Below are positions 16,394 through 25,260 of a DNA stretch of 62,614 nt, one piece after another. The DNA is taken from NCBI GenBank assembly GCA_046541515.1, contig JBKHDD010000010.1:1-62614 (forward strand), written 5' to 3'. A program made the position numbers and the translations under genes. The notes below the pieces were generated by a model. That model searched no databases and was not told the DNA's origin. It saw only the letters and a list, made by a program, of their open reading frames with translations. Position 1 is the stretch's first letter; each line of letters starts with the position of its first letter. Source of the DNA: CAYFVR01 sp046541515. GTDB taxonomy: Bacteria; Desulfobacterota; Desulfobacteria; Desulfobacterales; Desulfococcaceae.

Positions 16394-17560
16394 ATGGTTA
16401 TGAAATTCAATTCCATCATCAACCGATACGTCTTCCGCGAATTGTTCACGCCCTTTTCGCTGAATTTGCTTTTTTTTACCTTCGTCTTTTTGCTGGCCGA
16501 AATTCTCAAAATCACCAACATGATCGTCAACTACCGCATCGGACTGCTGACGGTGATCCGGATGATGGCCTTCACGGTCCCCTATTTTCTGGTCTTTGTC
16601 ATTCCCATGTCGGTGATGATGGCGGTGCTGCTCACCTTTCTGCGGATGTCCGGCGACAACGAGATCATCGCGTTGAAGGCGGGAGGCGTCAGCGTGTACC
16701 AGGTGCTTCCGGCGGTGGTTTCGTTCTGTCTGCTGGGCACGCTGCTGACCGGCGTGATGATCGGCTATGGCATGCCGCTGGGGCGAAGCGCGTTTCGGCG
16801 GTTGACCATGGACGTGGCCCGGTCCCACATCGATCTGGGTTTAAAAGAGCGGACCTTTACCGACGCCTTCACGGGCGTCATGCTGTACGTCAACGAGATC
16901 GATCCGCGAAAGCGGGAGCTGATCGACGTGTTCATTCGAGACGAGCGAAATCCCGATCGGGCGGCCACGGTGGTGGCGCCCCGTGGACGTCTGTTCAGCG
17001 ATCCGGAAAATTTTCGGTTCCAACTCCGCCTGTTCGACGGTCAGATCAATCAGGTGAACATGGACAAAGCCACCGTCAACAACGCCACCTTCGAAACCTA
17101 CGACATCCGTCTGGACTTGCGAGAGGCGGCCGCGGCGGTGGGGACCGGCCCCAAGCACGAAAAGGAGATGCGGCCCGGCGAGCTGCGGGAATTTCTGAAC
17201 ACGGCCGGGGAGAAGGACGATCGGTATTATCGGATTCTGGTGGAGTTTCACCGGAAGTTCGCGCTTCCCTTCGCCTGTCTGGCCCTGGGGATTCTGGCGG
17301 TTCCGCTGGGCGCCCAGTCCCGGTCCGCGAAAACGGCGTTCGGGCTCGGGCTCGGCCTCTTCCTGTTTCTGTTTTACTACCTGATGCTTTCCGCCGGGCT
17401 GGTTTTTGGCGAGCAGGGCAGCTATCCGCCCGCGGTGGGCATGTGGGTTCCGAATCTGGTCACGGCCGGTCTCGGCCTCTTTTTGCTGGACCGCACCGTT
17501 CATGGACGGACGATTTACATCGACCGGTTCCTCCGGATGTTTTCATGGTTCCGCCGCTGA
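16394..17560 (+). CDS. lptF: LPS export ABC transporter permease (LptF/LptG type)
   Basis: A 388-aa YjgP/YjgQ-family permease. An N-terminal MKFNSIINRYVFRELFTPF amphipathic start leads into transmembrane helices (about 20-40, 55-80, 100-120). A periplasmic jellyroll-type domain (about 135-260) and three C-terminal helices (about 280-375) follow. With LptB2 it extracts LPS from the inner membrane. No clear Shine-Dalgarno is seen, and ATG GTT ATG gives two possible starts two codons apart. It overlaps waaA by 16 nt at its 3' end. LptF versus LptG cannot be separated with certainty. Confidence 0.88.
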   Translation: MVMKFNSIINRYVFRELFTPFSLNLLFFTFVFLLAEILKITNMIVNYRIGLLTVIRMMAFTVPYFLVFVIPMSVMMAVLLTFLRMSGDNEIIALKAGGVSVYQVLPAVVSFCLLGTLLTGVMIGYGMPLGRSAFRRLTMDVARSHIDLGLKERTFTDAFTGVMLYVNEIDPRKRELIDVFIRDERNPDRAATVVAPRGRLFSDPENFRFQLRLFDGQINQVNMDKATVNNATFETYDIRLDLREAAAAVGTGPKHEKEMRPGELREFLNTAGEKDDRYYRILVEFHRKFALPFACLALGILAVPLGAQSRSAKTAFGLGLGLFLFLFYYLMLSAGLVFGEQGSYPPAVGMWVPNLVTAGLGLFLLDRTVHGRTIYIDRFLRMFSWFRR

Positions 17561-18909
17561 TACGGGCCTGGCAAATCGGCGCCTCGCTGGGAGCGGCCGC
17601 CGCGTTTCCGGCGCTGTTGCCCTATGTGCTCCGTTCGCGCAAGCGGCGGAAAACGGTCTTGGGGCGCTTGGCCCTCGCCGGTCTTCCGGATGTCCAGGTG
17701 GGACCTTCCTTCCGGCGAATCTGGATTCACGCCCTTTCCGTGGGCGAGGTGATTTCCGCCGCGCCGCTGGTCCGGGCCATTGCGGAGCGGTTTCCCGAAC
17801 GGGAACTTTTCTTTTCCGCCTCCACCGAAACCGGTTTCGCGGAGGCCCGGGCGCGGCTCCAGAAGTGGACGGCGGCTTGCCTTCTGTTTCCCTACGACCT
17901 GCCGATCCCCGTCCGGCGGATGATGAAACGGATCGACCCCGCGCTGATCGTCATTGTTGAAACGGACATCTGGCCGGGTTTTCTGGGGGAAGCGGCGGCC
18001 CGGAGGATTCCCGTCGTCCTGGTCAACACGCGGCTGTCGGACCGGTCGTTCCGCGGCTACCGGCGGATTTCCGGTCTCATGGGGCCGGTGCTTCGCCTGT
18101 TTGCCCGGATTTGCCTGCAGAGCGCCCTGGACGCGGAACGATTTCGCGCACTGGGCGTCCCGGCGGAACGGATCGTCCGCGCCGGCAACCTCAAATTTGA
18201 CCAACCGGCCGGGACGCCGAATCCGAGGGAAGCGGCGGAATGGCGGCGCCGGTTGGGACTGGACCCGGCGCGCCAGATTTTGGTGGCCGGGAGCACCCAC
18301 GAGGGGGAAGAGGCGGTTCTGGCGGCGGCGTTCCGGGAACTCCGGCGGGCGTTTCCGGACTTGGCGCTGGTGATCGCGCCCCGTTCGCCGGACCGGGCTT
18401 CGGCGGTGGTTCGGATTTTGGCGGATGCGGGTTGTTCCGCCGCAACCTTGGCCGAAACGGAAGCGGGCGCCACCGCGGACGCCGTCGTGGTGGACCGGAT
18501 CGGGGTGTTGAAATCGTTGTACGCCCTGGGCGCGGCGGCCTTTGTGGGCGGCAGTCTGGTGGCCCGGGGCGGGCACAATCCGCTGGAACCGGCGGCCCAC
18601 GGCGTTCCGGTGTTTTACGGTCCCCACATGGAAAATTTCCGGGAAATCGCCCGTTTGTTGCGCCATGCCGACGCGGCCGGAACCGCCGGTTCCGCCGAAG
18701 AAATTTTCTCCGTGGTCGCGGATTGGCTTTCGCGTCCAGAAGATGCCGGACGGATGGGCGCGCGCGGGCGGAAGGTTTTTTTGGAAAACCGGGGCGCGGT
18801 GGCGCGGACCGTGGATGTGCTGGCCGGGTTGTTGCCGCCGTTGCCACGGCCGTTGGCGGAAAAGGGAATTCCTCGTCCGGAACGGCGGGAGTTTCCAAGA
18901 ATTCAATGA
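17545..18909 (+). CDS. waaA: 3-deoxy-D-manno-octulosonic acid (Kdo) transferase
   Basis: A 454-aa inner-membrane-anchored GT-B glycosyltransferase adding Kdo to lipid IVA. The N-terminal hydrophobic segment is followed by WIHALSVGEVISAAPLVRAI (with the general-base glutamate), FSASTETG, VETDIWPGF, and the donor-site motifs AGSTHEGEE and FVGGSLVARGGHNPLEPA. The start was set at the ATG inside the end of lptF (16-nt overlap), since MVPPLIRAWQIG begins the membrane anchor. The stop overlaps the lpxK start. Confidence 0.92.
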   Translation: MVPPLIRAWQIGASLGAAAAFPALLPYVLRSRKRRKTVLGRLALAGLPDVQVGPSFRRIWIHALSVGEVISAAPLVRAIAERFPERELFFSASTETGFAEARARLQKWTAACLLFPYDLPIPVRRMMKRIDPALIVIVETDIWPGFLGEAAARRIPVVLVNTRLSDRSFRGYRRISGLMGPVLRLFARICLQSALDAERFRALGVPAERIVRAGNLKFDQPAGTPNPREAAEWRRRLGLDPARQILVAGSTHEGEEAVLAAAFRELRRAFPDLALVIAPRSPDRASAVVRILADAGCSAATLAETEAGATADAVVVDRIGVLKSLYALGAAAFVGGSLVARGGHNPLEPAAHGVPVFYGPHMENFREIARLLRHADAAGTAGSAEEIFSVVADWLSRPEDAGRMGARGRKVFLENRGAVARTVDVLAGLLPPLPRPLAEKGIPRPERREFPRIQ

Positions 18910-20123
18910 CGCCGCTTCCTTCCTCCCAATCCCCCCGGCCTTCCGAACCCTCCAGCGCTTTCCGGAAACGAGCCGAAGCCGTCGTGTGCGGCGAGGTTTC
19001 CCACGGATCGTTGGCCGGTTTTCTCTTCGTGCTTTCCAAATTATACGGTCTCGGCGTCCGCTTCCGCAATGCCAGATTGGATCGCGGGGCTTCCGCCGTT
19101 CGACGCCTTCCCGTTCCCGTCATTTCCGTGGGCAATCTGACCGCCGGGGGCGCCGGCAAAACGCCGATGGTGCTTTATCTGGCGGGGGAGTTGCGGCGGC
19201 TTGGGCTTCGTCCGGCGGTGGTCTGCCGGGGCTACCGGGGCGGCGCCGAGCGGGTCGGCGGCGTTGTCGGCGACGGCGAACGAATCCAGCTGGACGCCGC
19301 TCAGGCCGGAGACGAGCCCCGGCTGCTGGCGGAACGGCTTCCCGGCGTTCCCGTGGTGGTGGGCGCGGACCGGTTTTCGGCCGGGATGAGGGTCATTTCC
19401 CAATTTTCCCCGGGCCTGATTTTGCTGGACGACGGCTTTCAGCACCGGCGGCTGGCCCGGGATTTGGACTTGGTGCTGCTGGACGCCCGTCGGCCGTTGG
19501 GTAACGGCCATTTGCTGCCCCGGGGACCCCTGCGAGAGCCGGTTCCGGCGTTGAAACGAGCCGACGCGCTGATTCTGACCCGGAGCGACCGGGGCGTCTC
19601 TCCGCTTCCCAAAACGCCGGGGACGAAGGGAATTCCCGTCTTCCGAACGGTTCACAGTCCGGTGCTTCGAAACATCCTTCTTGCCGGCGATTCCGTGGAC
19701 TGTGGGTTCCCCCAAGGCCGATTTGAAGGTTCCCAGGGAGCGGGATCGGAGCTGGGCGGCGGCGCGGTTCTCGAAGGCGGAGGAGGGGCCTTCGTTTTTT
19801 CCGGTCTGGCGGATAACGCCGACGTGCTCCGGACCGTCGCCGCCTTGGGCGCCCGGCCGGTCGGGGCGATGGGTTTTCCCGACCACCACGCCTTTTCCGA
19901 GAAGGACCGCAAAGCCATTTTCCAAGCGGCCCGGGAGTGCGGAGCGAACCTTCTGGTCACCACGGAAAAGGACGCGGTTCGGTTTCCCGCCGAGACCACC
20001 TTTCCGCTGGACTTGGCCGTGGTGGGCGTGGACATCGATTTTGGCGCCGACGAAAATCGGTTTTTGGATTTTTTGACCCGGAGACTGGAGCGGATGATGA
20101 CGCAATCCCGGAGGCCGCGATGA
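18906..20123 (+). CDS. lpxK: Tetraacyldisaccharide 4'-kinase
   Basis: A 405-aa kinase phosphorylating the lipid A disaccharide 4' position. The N-terminal helix is followed by the P-loop SVGNLTAGGAGKTPMVLYL, then VVCRGYRGG, DDGFQHRRLARDLDLVLLDA and VTTEKDAVRF, all standard. It runs a little longer than the usual ~340 aa because of a low-complexity insert around residues 265-300 (GSQGAGSELGGGAVLEGGGG). It starts inside the waaA stop (ATGA) and ends in another ATGA with waaF, so the three genes are translationally coupled. Confidence 0.93.
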   Translation: MTPLPSSQSPRPSEPSSAFRKRAEAVVCGEVSHGSLAGFLFVLSKLYGLGVRFRNARLDRGASAVRRLPVPVISVGNLTAGGAGKTPMVLYLAGELRRLGLRPAVVCRGYRGGAERVGGVVGDGERIQLDAAQAGDEPRLLAERLPGVPVVVGADRFSAGMRVISQFSPGLILLDDGFQHRRLARDLDLVLLDARRPLGNGHLLPRGPLREPVPALKRADALILTRSDRGVSPLPKTPGTKGIPVFRTVHSPVLRNILLAGDSVDCGFPQGRFEGSQGAGSELGGGAVLEGGGGAFVFSGLADNADVLRTVAALGARPVGAMGFPDHHAFSEKDRKAIFQAARECGANLLVTTEKDAVRFPAETTFPLDLAVVGVDIDFGADENRFLDFLTRRLERMMTQSRRPR

Positions 20124-21166
20124 CCCGGCGTACTTCGATTCCCCCGGAACGGATTCGAAAGGTGTTGATCCGGGCGGCCAATTGGGTCGGCGACGCGGTG
20201 ATGAGCACTCCGATGGTGGCCGCCGTGCGGGGGAATTTTCCTCGGGCGGAGATTGCCATGCTGGCCAAGCCTTGGGTGGGGCCGCTGTTCGAGGCCAGTC
20301 CGGACGTGGATCGGATCATCCCTTGCGACGCCCGGGGCCGCCACAAGGGAACGGCCGGGCGTCTGCGGCTGGCGGCGGAACTTCGGCGGGAGCGGTTCGA
20401 TCTCGCCGTTCTGGTTCAGAACGCCTTCGAAGCGGCCATGATTCCCGCCTTGGCCGGCATTCCGTACCGCCTGGGCTACGCGGCGGACGGTCGGGGTCCA
20501 TTGCTGCGCCCCGCGATTCCCAAAACGCCCGCCCACAAGCGGCTCCACATGATCGATTACTACCTCGGCATTCTGGAAGGGGCGGGACTGCGCACTTTCG
20601 GCCGCGAACTCCGGCTGCCGATTGCCCCGGCGGAACGGACCGGCGCCGAGGCGCGGTTGCGGTCCCTGGGTTCGGGCCATCCCCGGATCGGACTGGCGCC
20701 CGGCGCGGCATTTGGCACGGCCAAGCAGTGGCCGCCGGAGCGCCACGGCGAACTGGCCCGACGAATCGGCGAGGTCTGGCCGGGCGCGGCGGTGCTGGTC
20801 TTCGGCGGTCCGGGGGATCGGGACTTGGGCGACCGGATTTGCGCGGAAGGCGGTCCCCATTGCCTCAACTTGGCCGGCGCCACCAGCCTGGGGGAGGCGG
20901 TGGCGCTGATCGACCGGTGCGACCGGTTCGTCACCAACGACTCCGGCCTCATGCACGTGGCCGCCGCGCTGGAAGTTCCGCTGATCGCCGTCTTCGGCCC
21001 CACCGACCACACCACCACCTACCCCGCCAGCCGTAGCGGTCGAATCGTCCGAGAACCGGTCCCGTGCAGCCCCTGCATGAAACGGGAATGCCCGCTGGGC
21101 CATCACCGCTGCATGAGGGAGATTTCGGTGGAGCGGGTGCTGGCGGCGTTGCGAAACTTGACGTAA
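20120..21166 (+). CDS. waaF: ADP-heptose:LPS heptosyltransferase II
   Basis: A 348-aa GT9-family glycosyltransferase transferring the second heptose to the inner core. Motifs: VLIRAANWVGDAVMSTPMV, LAPGAAFGTAKQWPPER, the donor-binding FVTNDSGLMHVAAALEVP and the C-terminal CSPCMKRECPLGHHRCM cluster typical of WaaF. It overlaps lpxK by 4 nt. Confidence 0.92.
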   Translation: MTRRTSIPPERIRKVLIRAANWVGDAVMSTPMVAAVRGNFPRAEIAMLAKPWVGPLFEASPDVDRIIPCDARGRHKGTAGRLRLAAELRRERFDLAVLVQNAFEAAMIPALAGIPYRLGYAADGRGPLLRPAIPKTPAHKRLHMIDYYLGILEGAGLRTFGRELRLPIAPAERTGAEARLRSLGSGHPRIGLAPGAAFGTAKQWPPERHGELARRIGEVWPGAAVLVFGGPGDRDLGDRICAEGGPHCLNLAGATSLGEAVALIDRCDRFVTNDSGLMHVAAALEVPLIAVFGPTDHTTTYPASRSGRIVREPVPCSPCMKRECPLGHHRCMREISVERVLAALRNLT

Positions 21167-21269
21167 TCCCCGCTTACCCTGGAAACTTGCCGCATCCTTC
21201 CCGAATCCCCATCTTCCTTTCCATTGAAACTGGAACTCTCCCCAATTCTCCCTTCGAAAGGAAAAAGCT

Positions 21270-22037
21270 ATGTCGCCCATCCTGACCGGAACCTTCGCCA
21301 GCCTCGTCGCCGGCGCCGCCACCGGAATCGGCGCCCTTCCCGCGCTGAAAGTCGATTACGTTCCCGACCGAATCGTGAAAACCACGCTCGGCTTCGCCGC
21401 CGGCGTGATGTTGGCGGCGTCGTCCTTTTCCCTTGTGGTGCCCGGCATCGAACACGGCGACAAGGTGTTTCCCCGAATGGGCGTGTTCATGGTGCTGTTC
21501 GGTCTGGCGGTCGGAGGGCTGTTCCTGCATTTGATCGATTCCTGGCTTCCCGAAGACGCCTTCCTGGAGGAAGGGCAGGGGCCCGCCGACGGCTCGTTGC
21601 GCCGCTTGTGGCTCTTCATCATCGCCATCACCTTGCATAATTTCCCGGAGGGGCTGGCCGTGGGGGTTGGATACGGTACCGGGGAAATCAATGCCGGCGT
21701 GGCGCTGACCGCCGGCATCGCGCTCCAAAACATGCCGGAAGGTCTGGCGGTGGCGTTGCCGCTGGTGGGCATCGGCTATCCCGCCAAAAAGGCGATTTGG
21801 ATCGCCACCCTCACGGGACTCGTGGAGCCGGTGGGCGGATTTCTCGGGGTTAGTGCCGTGACGTTGTTCCATCCCGTCCTCCCGGTGGCCATGGGCTTTG
21901 CGGCCGGCGCCATGCTTTTCGTTATCTGCGACCAGATCATCTCCGACATTCATGGCGAGGGCCGAAACCGGCCCGCCACCTTCGCCCTGCTCGTCGGCTT
22001 CGGCGTGATGACCTTGCTGGACACCCTGCTGGGATGA
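21270..22037 (+). CDS. ZIP-family divalent metal transporter
   Basis: A 255-aa membrane protein with about eight helices. The metal-site motifs HNFPEGLAVGVG and QNMPEGLAVALPL lie in the fourth and fifth helices. Closest in type to ZupT/GufA proteins, which import zinc and other divalent metals. GAAAGG precedes the ATG. It overlaps waaC by 4 nt, which is unusual company for a metal importer. Confidence 0.88.
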   Translation: MSPILTGTFASLVAGAATGIGALPALKVDYVPDRIVKTTLGFAAGVMLAASSFSLVVPGIEHGDKVFPRMGVFMVLFGLAVGGLFLHLIDSWLPEDAFLEEGQGPADGSLRRLWLFIIAITLHNFPEGLAVGVGYGTGEINAGVALTAGIALQNMPEGLAVALPLVGIGYPAKKAIWIATLTGLVEPVGGFLGVSAVTLFHPVLPVAMGFAAGAMLFVICDQIISDIHGEGRNRPATFALLVGFGVMTLLDTLLG

Positions 22038-23092
22038 AAATCCTCATCGTCAAACTGAGCGCTATTGGCGACGTGATTCACGCGCTGCCGGCGGTGGTGG
22101 CGTTGCGCCGGGCCTATCCGGACGCGCGAATCGACTGGGCGGTGGAGAGCGCCGCCGCAGGACTGCTGGAGAACCATCCGGCGCTGGATCGGGTGTTGGT
22201 CTCCCATCGAAAACGATGGTTCCGGGAACTCCGGCGGTCCGGGAGCCGCGCCGAGGCAATGGCCGAAATTCGGACGTTTTTCCGGAATCTGCGGCGAGAG
22301 CGCTACGATCTGGTGATCGACTTCCAGCAGCTCCTCAAAAGCGCGGCCGTGGTGCTCGCGGCACGGGGACGGATGAAAGCCGGCTTCGGGCCGGGCATGC
22401 AACACATGGAGGGGAGCCATCGGGTTTTGAATCGCCGGATTCCGGCGGTGAGCATGGAAGTTCACGCCCTGGACCGCTACCGGCGGCTGATCGAGGCGCT
22501 GGGCGTTCCGCCCGGACCGGTGGAATACCGGCTGCCGGTTTCCGAGGCGGCGGAGCGATCGGTGGTCAAGCTGCTGGCGGGATCGGGAATCCGGGGGCGC
22601 CGGCCGCTGGTGGCGATGAACCCGGCGGCGACCTGGGAAACCAAACATTGGACCGACGAGGGTTTCGCGGAAGCGGGCGATCGGCTGGTCCGGGAAATGG
22701 GCGCGGATTTGGTGTTCACCGGCGGCCCGGGAGATCGCCCCGCCGCGGCCCGGGTCCGGGAACGGATGGTCGAACCGTCGGTCGATCTCTCCGGCCGGAC
22801 CACCTTGCCGGAACTGACGGCGCTGCTTCGCCGCGTCCGCCTGCTGGTCACCACCGACACCGGCCCCATGCACCTTTCCGCCGCAGTTGGAACGCCCACC
22901 GTCGCCGTCTTTGGCCCGACCGCGCCGTGGCGAACGGGTCCCTACGGCGAAGGCCACGCAGTGGCGCGAAAGGGTCTGGAATGCAGCCCCTGTTTCAAAC
23001 GGGTTTGCCCGTTGGGCCACCGGGGTTGCATGGAGTGGTTGGGGGCGGGGGAGGTGGTGGAGGCGGCGGCGCGCCGATTGTTGGTGCGATAA
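22034..23092 (+). CDS. waaC: ADP-heptose:LPS heptosyltransferase I
   Basis: A 352-aa GT9 enzyme adding the first heptose to Kdo. The start is MKILIVKLSAIGDVIHALPAVV, with AMNPAATWETKHW, LVTTDTGPMHLSAAVGTPTVAVFGPT and ECSPCFKRVCPLGHRGCM. WaaF in the same operon shares the Cys cluster, and order plus the KLSAIGDVIHALP start favour WaaC here. ATGA overlap with the ZIP gene. Last gene of the LPS operon; no terminator is seen after it. Confidence 0.88.
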   Translation: MKILIVKLSAIGDVIHALPAVVALRRAYPDARIDWAVESAAAGLLENHPALDRVLVSHRKRWFRELRRSGSRAEAMAEIRTFFRNLRRERYDLVIDFQQLLKSAAVVLAARGRMKAGFGPGMQHMEGSHRVLNRRIPAVSMEVHALDRYRRLIEALGVPPGPVEYRLPVSEAAERSVVKLLAGSGIRGRRPLVAMNPAATWETKHWTDEGFAEAGDRLVREMGADLVFTGGPGDRPAAARVRERMVEPSVDLSGRTTLPELTALLRRVRLLVTTDTGPMHLSAAVGTPTVAVFGPTAPWRTGPYGEGHAVARKGLECSPCFKRVCPLGHRGCMEWLGAGEVVEAAARRLLVR

Positions 23093-23172
23093 GGGGAAAA
23101 AATCGGCGTAAAGGATTCGTTTTTGGAGCTTATCCTTCGTAATCGATGGAGGATAGAAAATTCTCCGAAATT

Positions 23173-23430
23173 TTACCCAGACGCCAGCGGGAGAGGGTGA
23201 AGAATTTTATCATTAACTGTTAACTTTCTATCTGCCTTGGTCGTCCCTCTTTTCGGATTAATTTTTCCCAAACCAAGGGCAATTGGGTAAGTTAATTCCA
23301 CAATGGCGTCTAATAAGGATGACTTCCCAGACCCATTCACCCCCACAAATACATTCACATCCGGCTGAAGCGGAACATTCAGGGATTCGAAGCAACGAAA
23401 ATTTTTGATTTGGACCTGGGCAAGTTTCAT
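23173..23430 (-). pseudogene. Truncated AAA/SMC-like ATPase (N-terminal fragment)
   Basis: 85 codons encode only the first part of an ABC/AAA_15-23-type ATPase: MKLAQVQIKNFRCFESLNVP, then the Walker A GVNGSGKSSLLDAI, then a stop. Walker B, signature and the rest of a ~350-600-aa protein are absent. The ATG keeps a good AAAGGAGT site. Probably the head of a deleted OLD/RecF-like gene, though expression of a short product cannot be excluded. Confidence 0.7.
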
Positions 23431-23557
23431 GGCCGACTCCTTTCGAATCCCCCGAGATCGGCGCGGGAAAAACACCGCGCCGATCTCGGAAAACCGCTTC
23501 ACCGCAACCTTCGCCGCTCATACAGGCCAAACGGCCTTCTGGGTGCTTTAGGAAAAT

Positions 23558-25060
23558 CTACAACCCCTTCAAATCCAACTCCTTCGCGATCTCCTCCGCC
23601 GTCCGCGTCACAAATTTTTCGAATTCCACGCCTTCCAGCGGGGCGCCCGGCCCGGGGACTTTCTCCAGGTCGGCCGGCCGCATGAGGGACGGCGCGTTGA
23701 TGAGTTCCGCCCGGGGCGTCACCTCGAATTCCGGCGGGAAGGCGTTTTCAAAGTACATTTCCTGGAATCCGGCGAATTTGAGCGCGTGGGCGGTGGAATC
23801 GACCACCCCGATTTCGTCCGATGTCACGTAGCCGGCTTCCCGCGCCTTGATGAGCCCGGCCAGCGATTCTCCGCCGTGGGTGCAGGAGATGTGGCCGTGG
23901 CGGTTGGCGGTCAGGTACCAGTCCATGATCTCCTGTTCGGACACCTCCACGAAGAAGACCCGTTGCTCGCCCGCCGTGTCGTTGTAGCCGTCCACCAGAT
24001 GGACCACCCGGGGCATGGAGACCGGGTTGCCGATCATGGCCGCCTGGGCCACCGAGGGCTGGACGGTCACCGGCACGAACTTCCGCCGTTTCGGGTCGGG
24101 CTCCCGATAGTAGCGGAACACCGGATCGGCGTGGACCGACTGGACGCCCACCACCTTGGGCAGCCGGTCGATGATCCCCGTTTCGTAAAACTTCAGAAAT
24201 CCGTTCATCACCGCCGTGATGTTCCCGGCGTTCCCGATGGGCACCACCACCGCCTTGTCCTCCATTTCATATTCGAAATCCTGGGCGATCTCGTAGGAAT
24301 AGGATTCCTGTCCCAGAATCCGCCAGGCGTTTTTGGAGTTGAGCAGGGCCACGTTGTAATGATCGGCCAAGTGTTCCACCACCTTCATGCAGTCGTCGAA
24401 CACGCCGGGAATTTCGAAGACCCGGGCGCCGCTGCCCAGCGGCTGGGAGAGTTGCTGGGGCGTCACCTTTTTGTGGGGCAGCAGCACCGCCGATTTCACC
24501 TTGGGCTTGAGATGGGCCGCGTACAGCGCCGCCGCCGCCGAGGTGTCGCCGGTGGAGGCGCAAATGGCCAGAACGTCTTCCACGATGCCTTCCTGGACCA
24601 GAAAGTGGATGTAGCTCAGCGCGCTGGCCATGCCCCGATCCTTGAAGGATGCCGACGGATTCTGGCCGTCGTTTTTGAAGTAGAACGGCCCGCCCGCCTG
24701 TTCCGACAACTCGGGATTGGCCGCCACGATCGGCGTGTGGCCTTCGCCCAGGTAGACCACCGAGGGCAGGGGAATCACCGGGCCGATGAATTCGTGGTAG
24801 CGGTAAATGCCCTTCATGGCCGGAATTTTCAGCATCCGGCGGTAGTCGAACAGCTCCCGCCAGGTTTGGCCGGAAAGTTCCCGGAGCCGGTCGAAGGCGT
24901 CGTCCTCCAACAGCAGCACCATGCCGCAGTCGGGACAGGTGTAGAGCAGCTTCTCGATGCCGTGGACCGCCTCGCAGCCCAGGCAGCGGTAGCGCAGTTG
25001 TCCCTCCCGCTTGGGGATGATGTGGTCTCGGATATGTTCGGGAAACGCTTCGGGTCTCAT
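23558..25060 (-). CDS. thrC: Threonine synthase
   Basis: A 500-aa PLP enzyme converting O-phosphohomoserine to threonine. An N-terminal zinc-ribbon-like segment (YRCLGCEAVHGIEKLLYTCPDCG) precedes the catalytic domain. SASFKDRG carries the PLP lysine, then CASTGDTSAAAALYA and VPIGNAGNITAV (phosphate-binding glycines). It is preceded on the same strand by serS, from which a terminator separates it. Confidence 0.92.
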   Translation of the reverse strand: MRPEAFPEHIRDHIIPKREGQLRYRCLGCEAVHGIEKLLYTCPDCGMVLLLEDDAFDRLRELSGQTWRELFDYRRMLKIPAMKGIYRYHEFIGPVIPLPSVVYLGEGHTPIVAANPELSEQAGGPFYFKNDGQNPSASFKDRGMASALSYIHFLVQEGIVEDVLAICASTGDTSAAAALYAAHLKPKVKSAVLLPHKKVTPQQLSQPLGSGARVFEIPGVFDDCMKVVEHLADHYNVALLNSKNAWRILGQESYSYEIAQDFEYEMEDKAVVVPIGNAGNITAVMNGFLKFYETGIIDRLPKVVGVQSVHADPVFRYYREPDPKRRKFVPVTVQPSVAQAAMIGNPVSMPRVVHLVDGYNDTAGEQRVFFVEVSEQEIMDWYLTANRHGHISCTHGGESLAGLIKAREAGYVTSDEIGVVDSTAHALKFAGFQEMYFENAFPPEFEVTPRAELINAPSLMRPADLEKVPGPGAPLEGVEFEKFVTRTAEEIAKELDLKGL

Positions 25061-25197
25061 GGATCACCTCAAATTTGGTTCGATGGATTGCTCGGCGATG
25101 TTTGGCGGGATCGTCGCGACGACCCCGCTCCGAAAGGAGGCTGCGGCATCTTCGGCAGGATACGACGAATTTCGGCGTTGGCGCAACGGCTTGTCCC

Positions 25198-25233
25198 ATA
25201 AAAAAAACCGGGCTCCTCGCGGAAACCCGGTTT
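25198..25233 (-). terminator. Rho-independent terminator downstream of serS
   Basis: On the minus strand, AAACCGGG (25233-25226) and CCCGGTTT (25212-25205) form an 8-bp stem. A run of Ts down to 25198 follows. It sits about 30 nt after the serS stop. Confidence 0.85.
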
Positions 25234-25260
25234 CGCCGTCTCTGTCTTCGCGCCGGGAGA

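Noticed and set aside
23430..23460. TTCGAATCC as the T-loop of a tRNA
   Set aside because: No acceptor or anticodon stem can be drawn around it. It belongs to the leader of the truncated ATPase gene.
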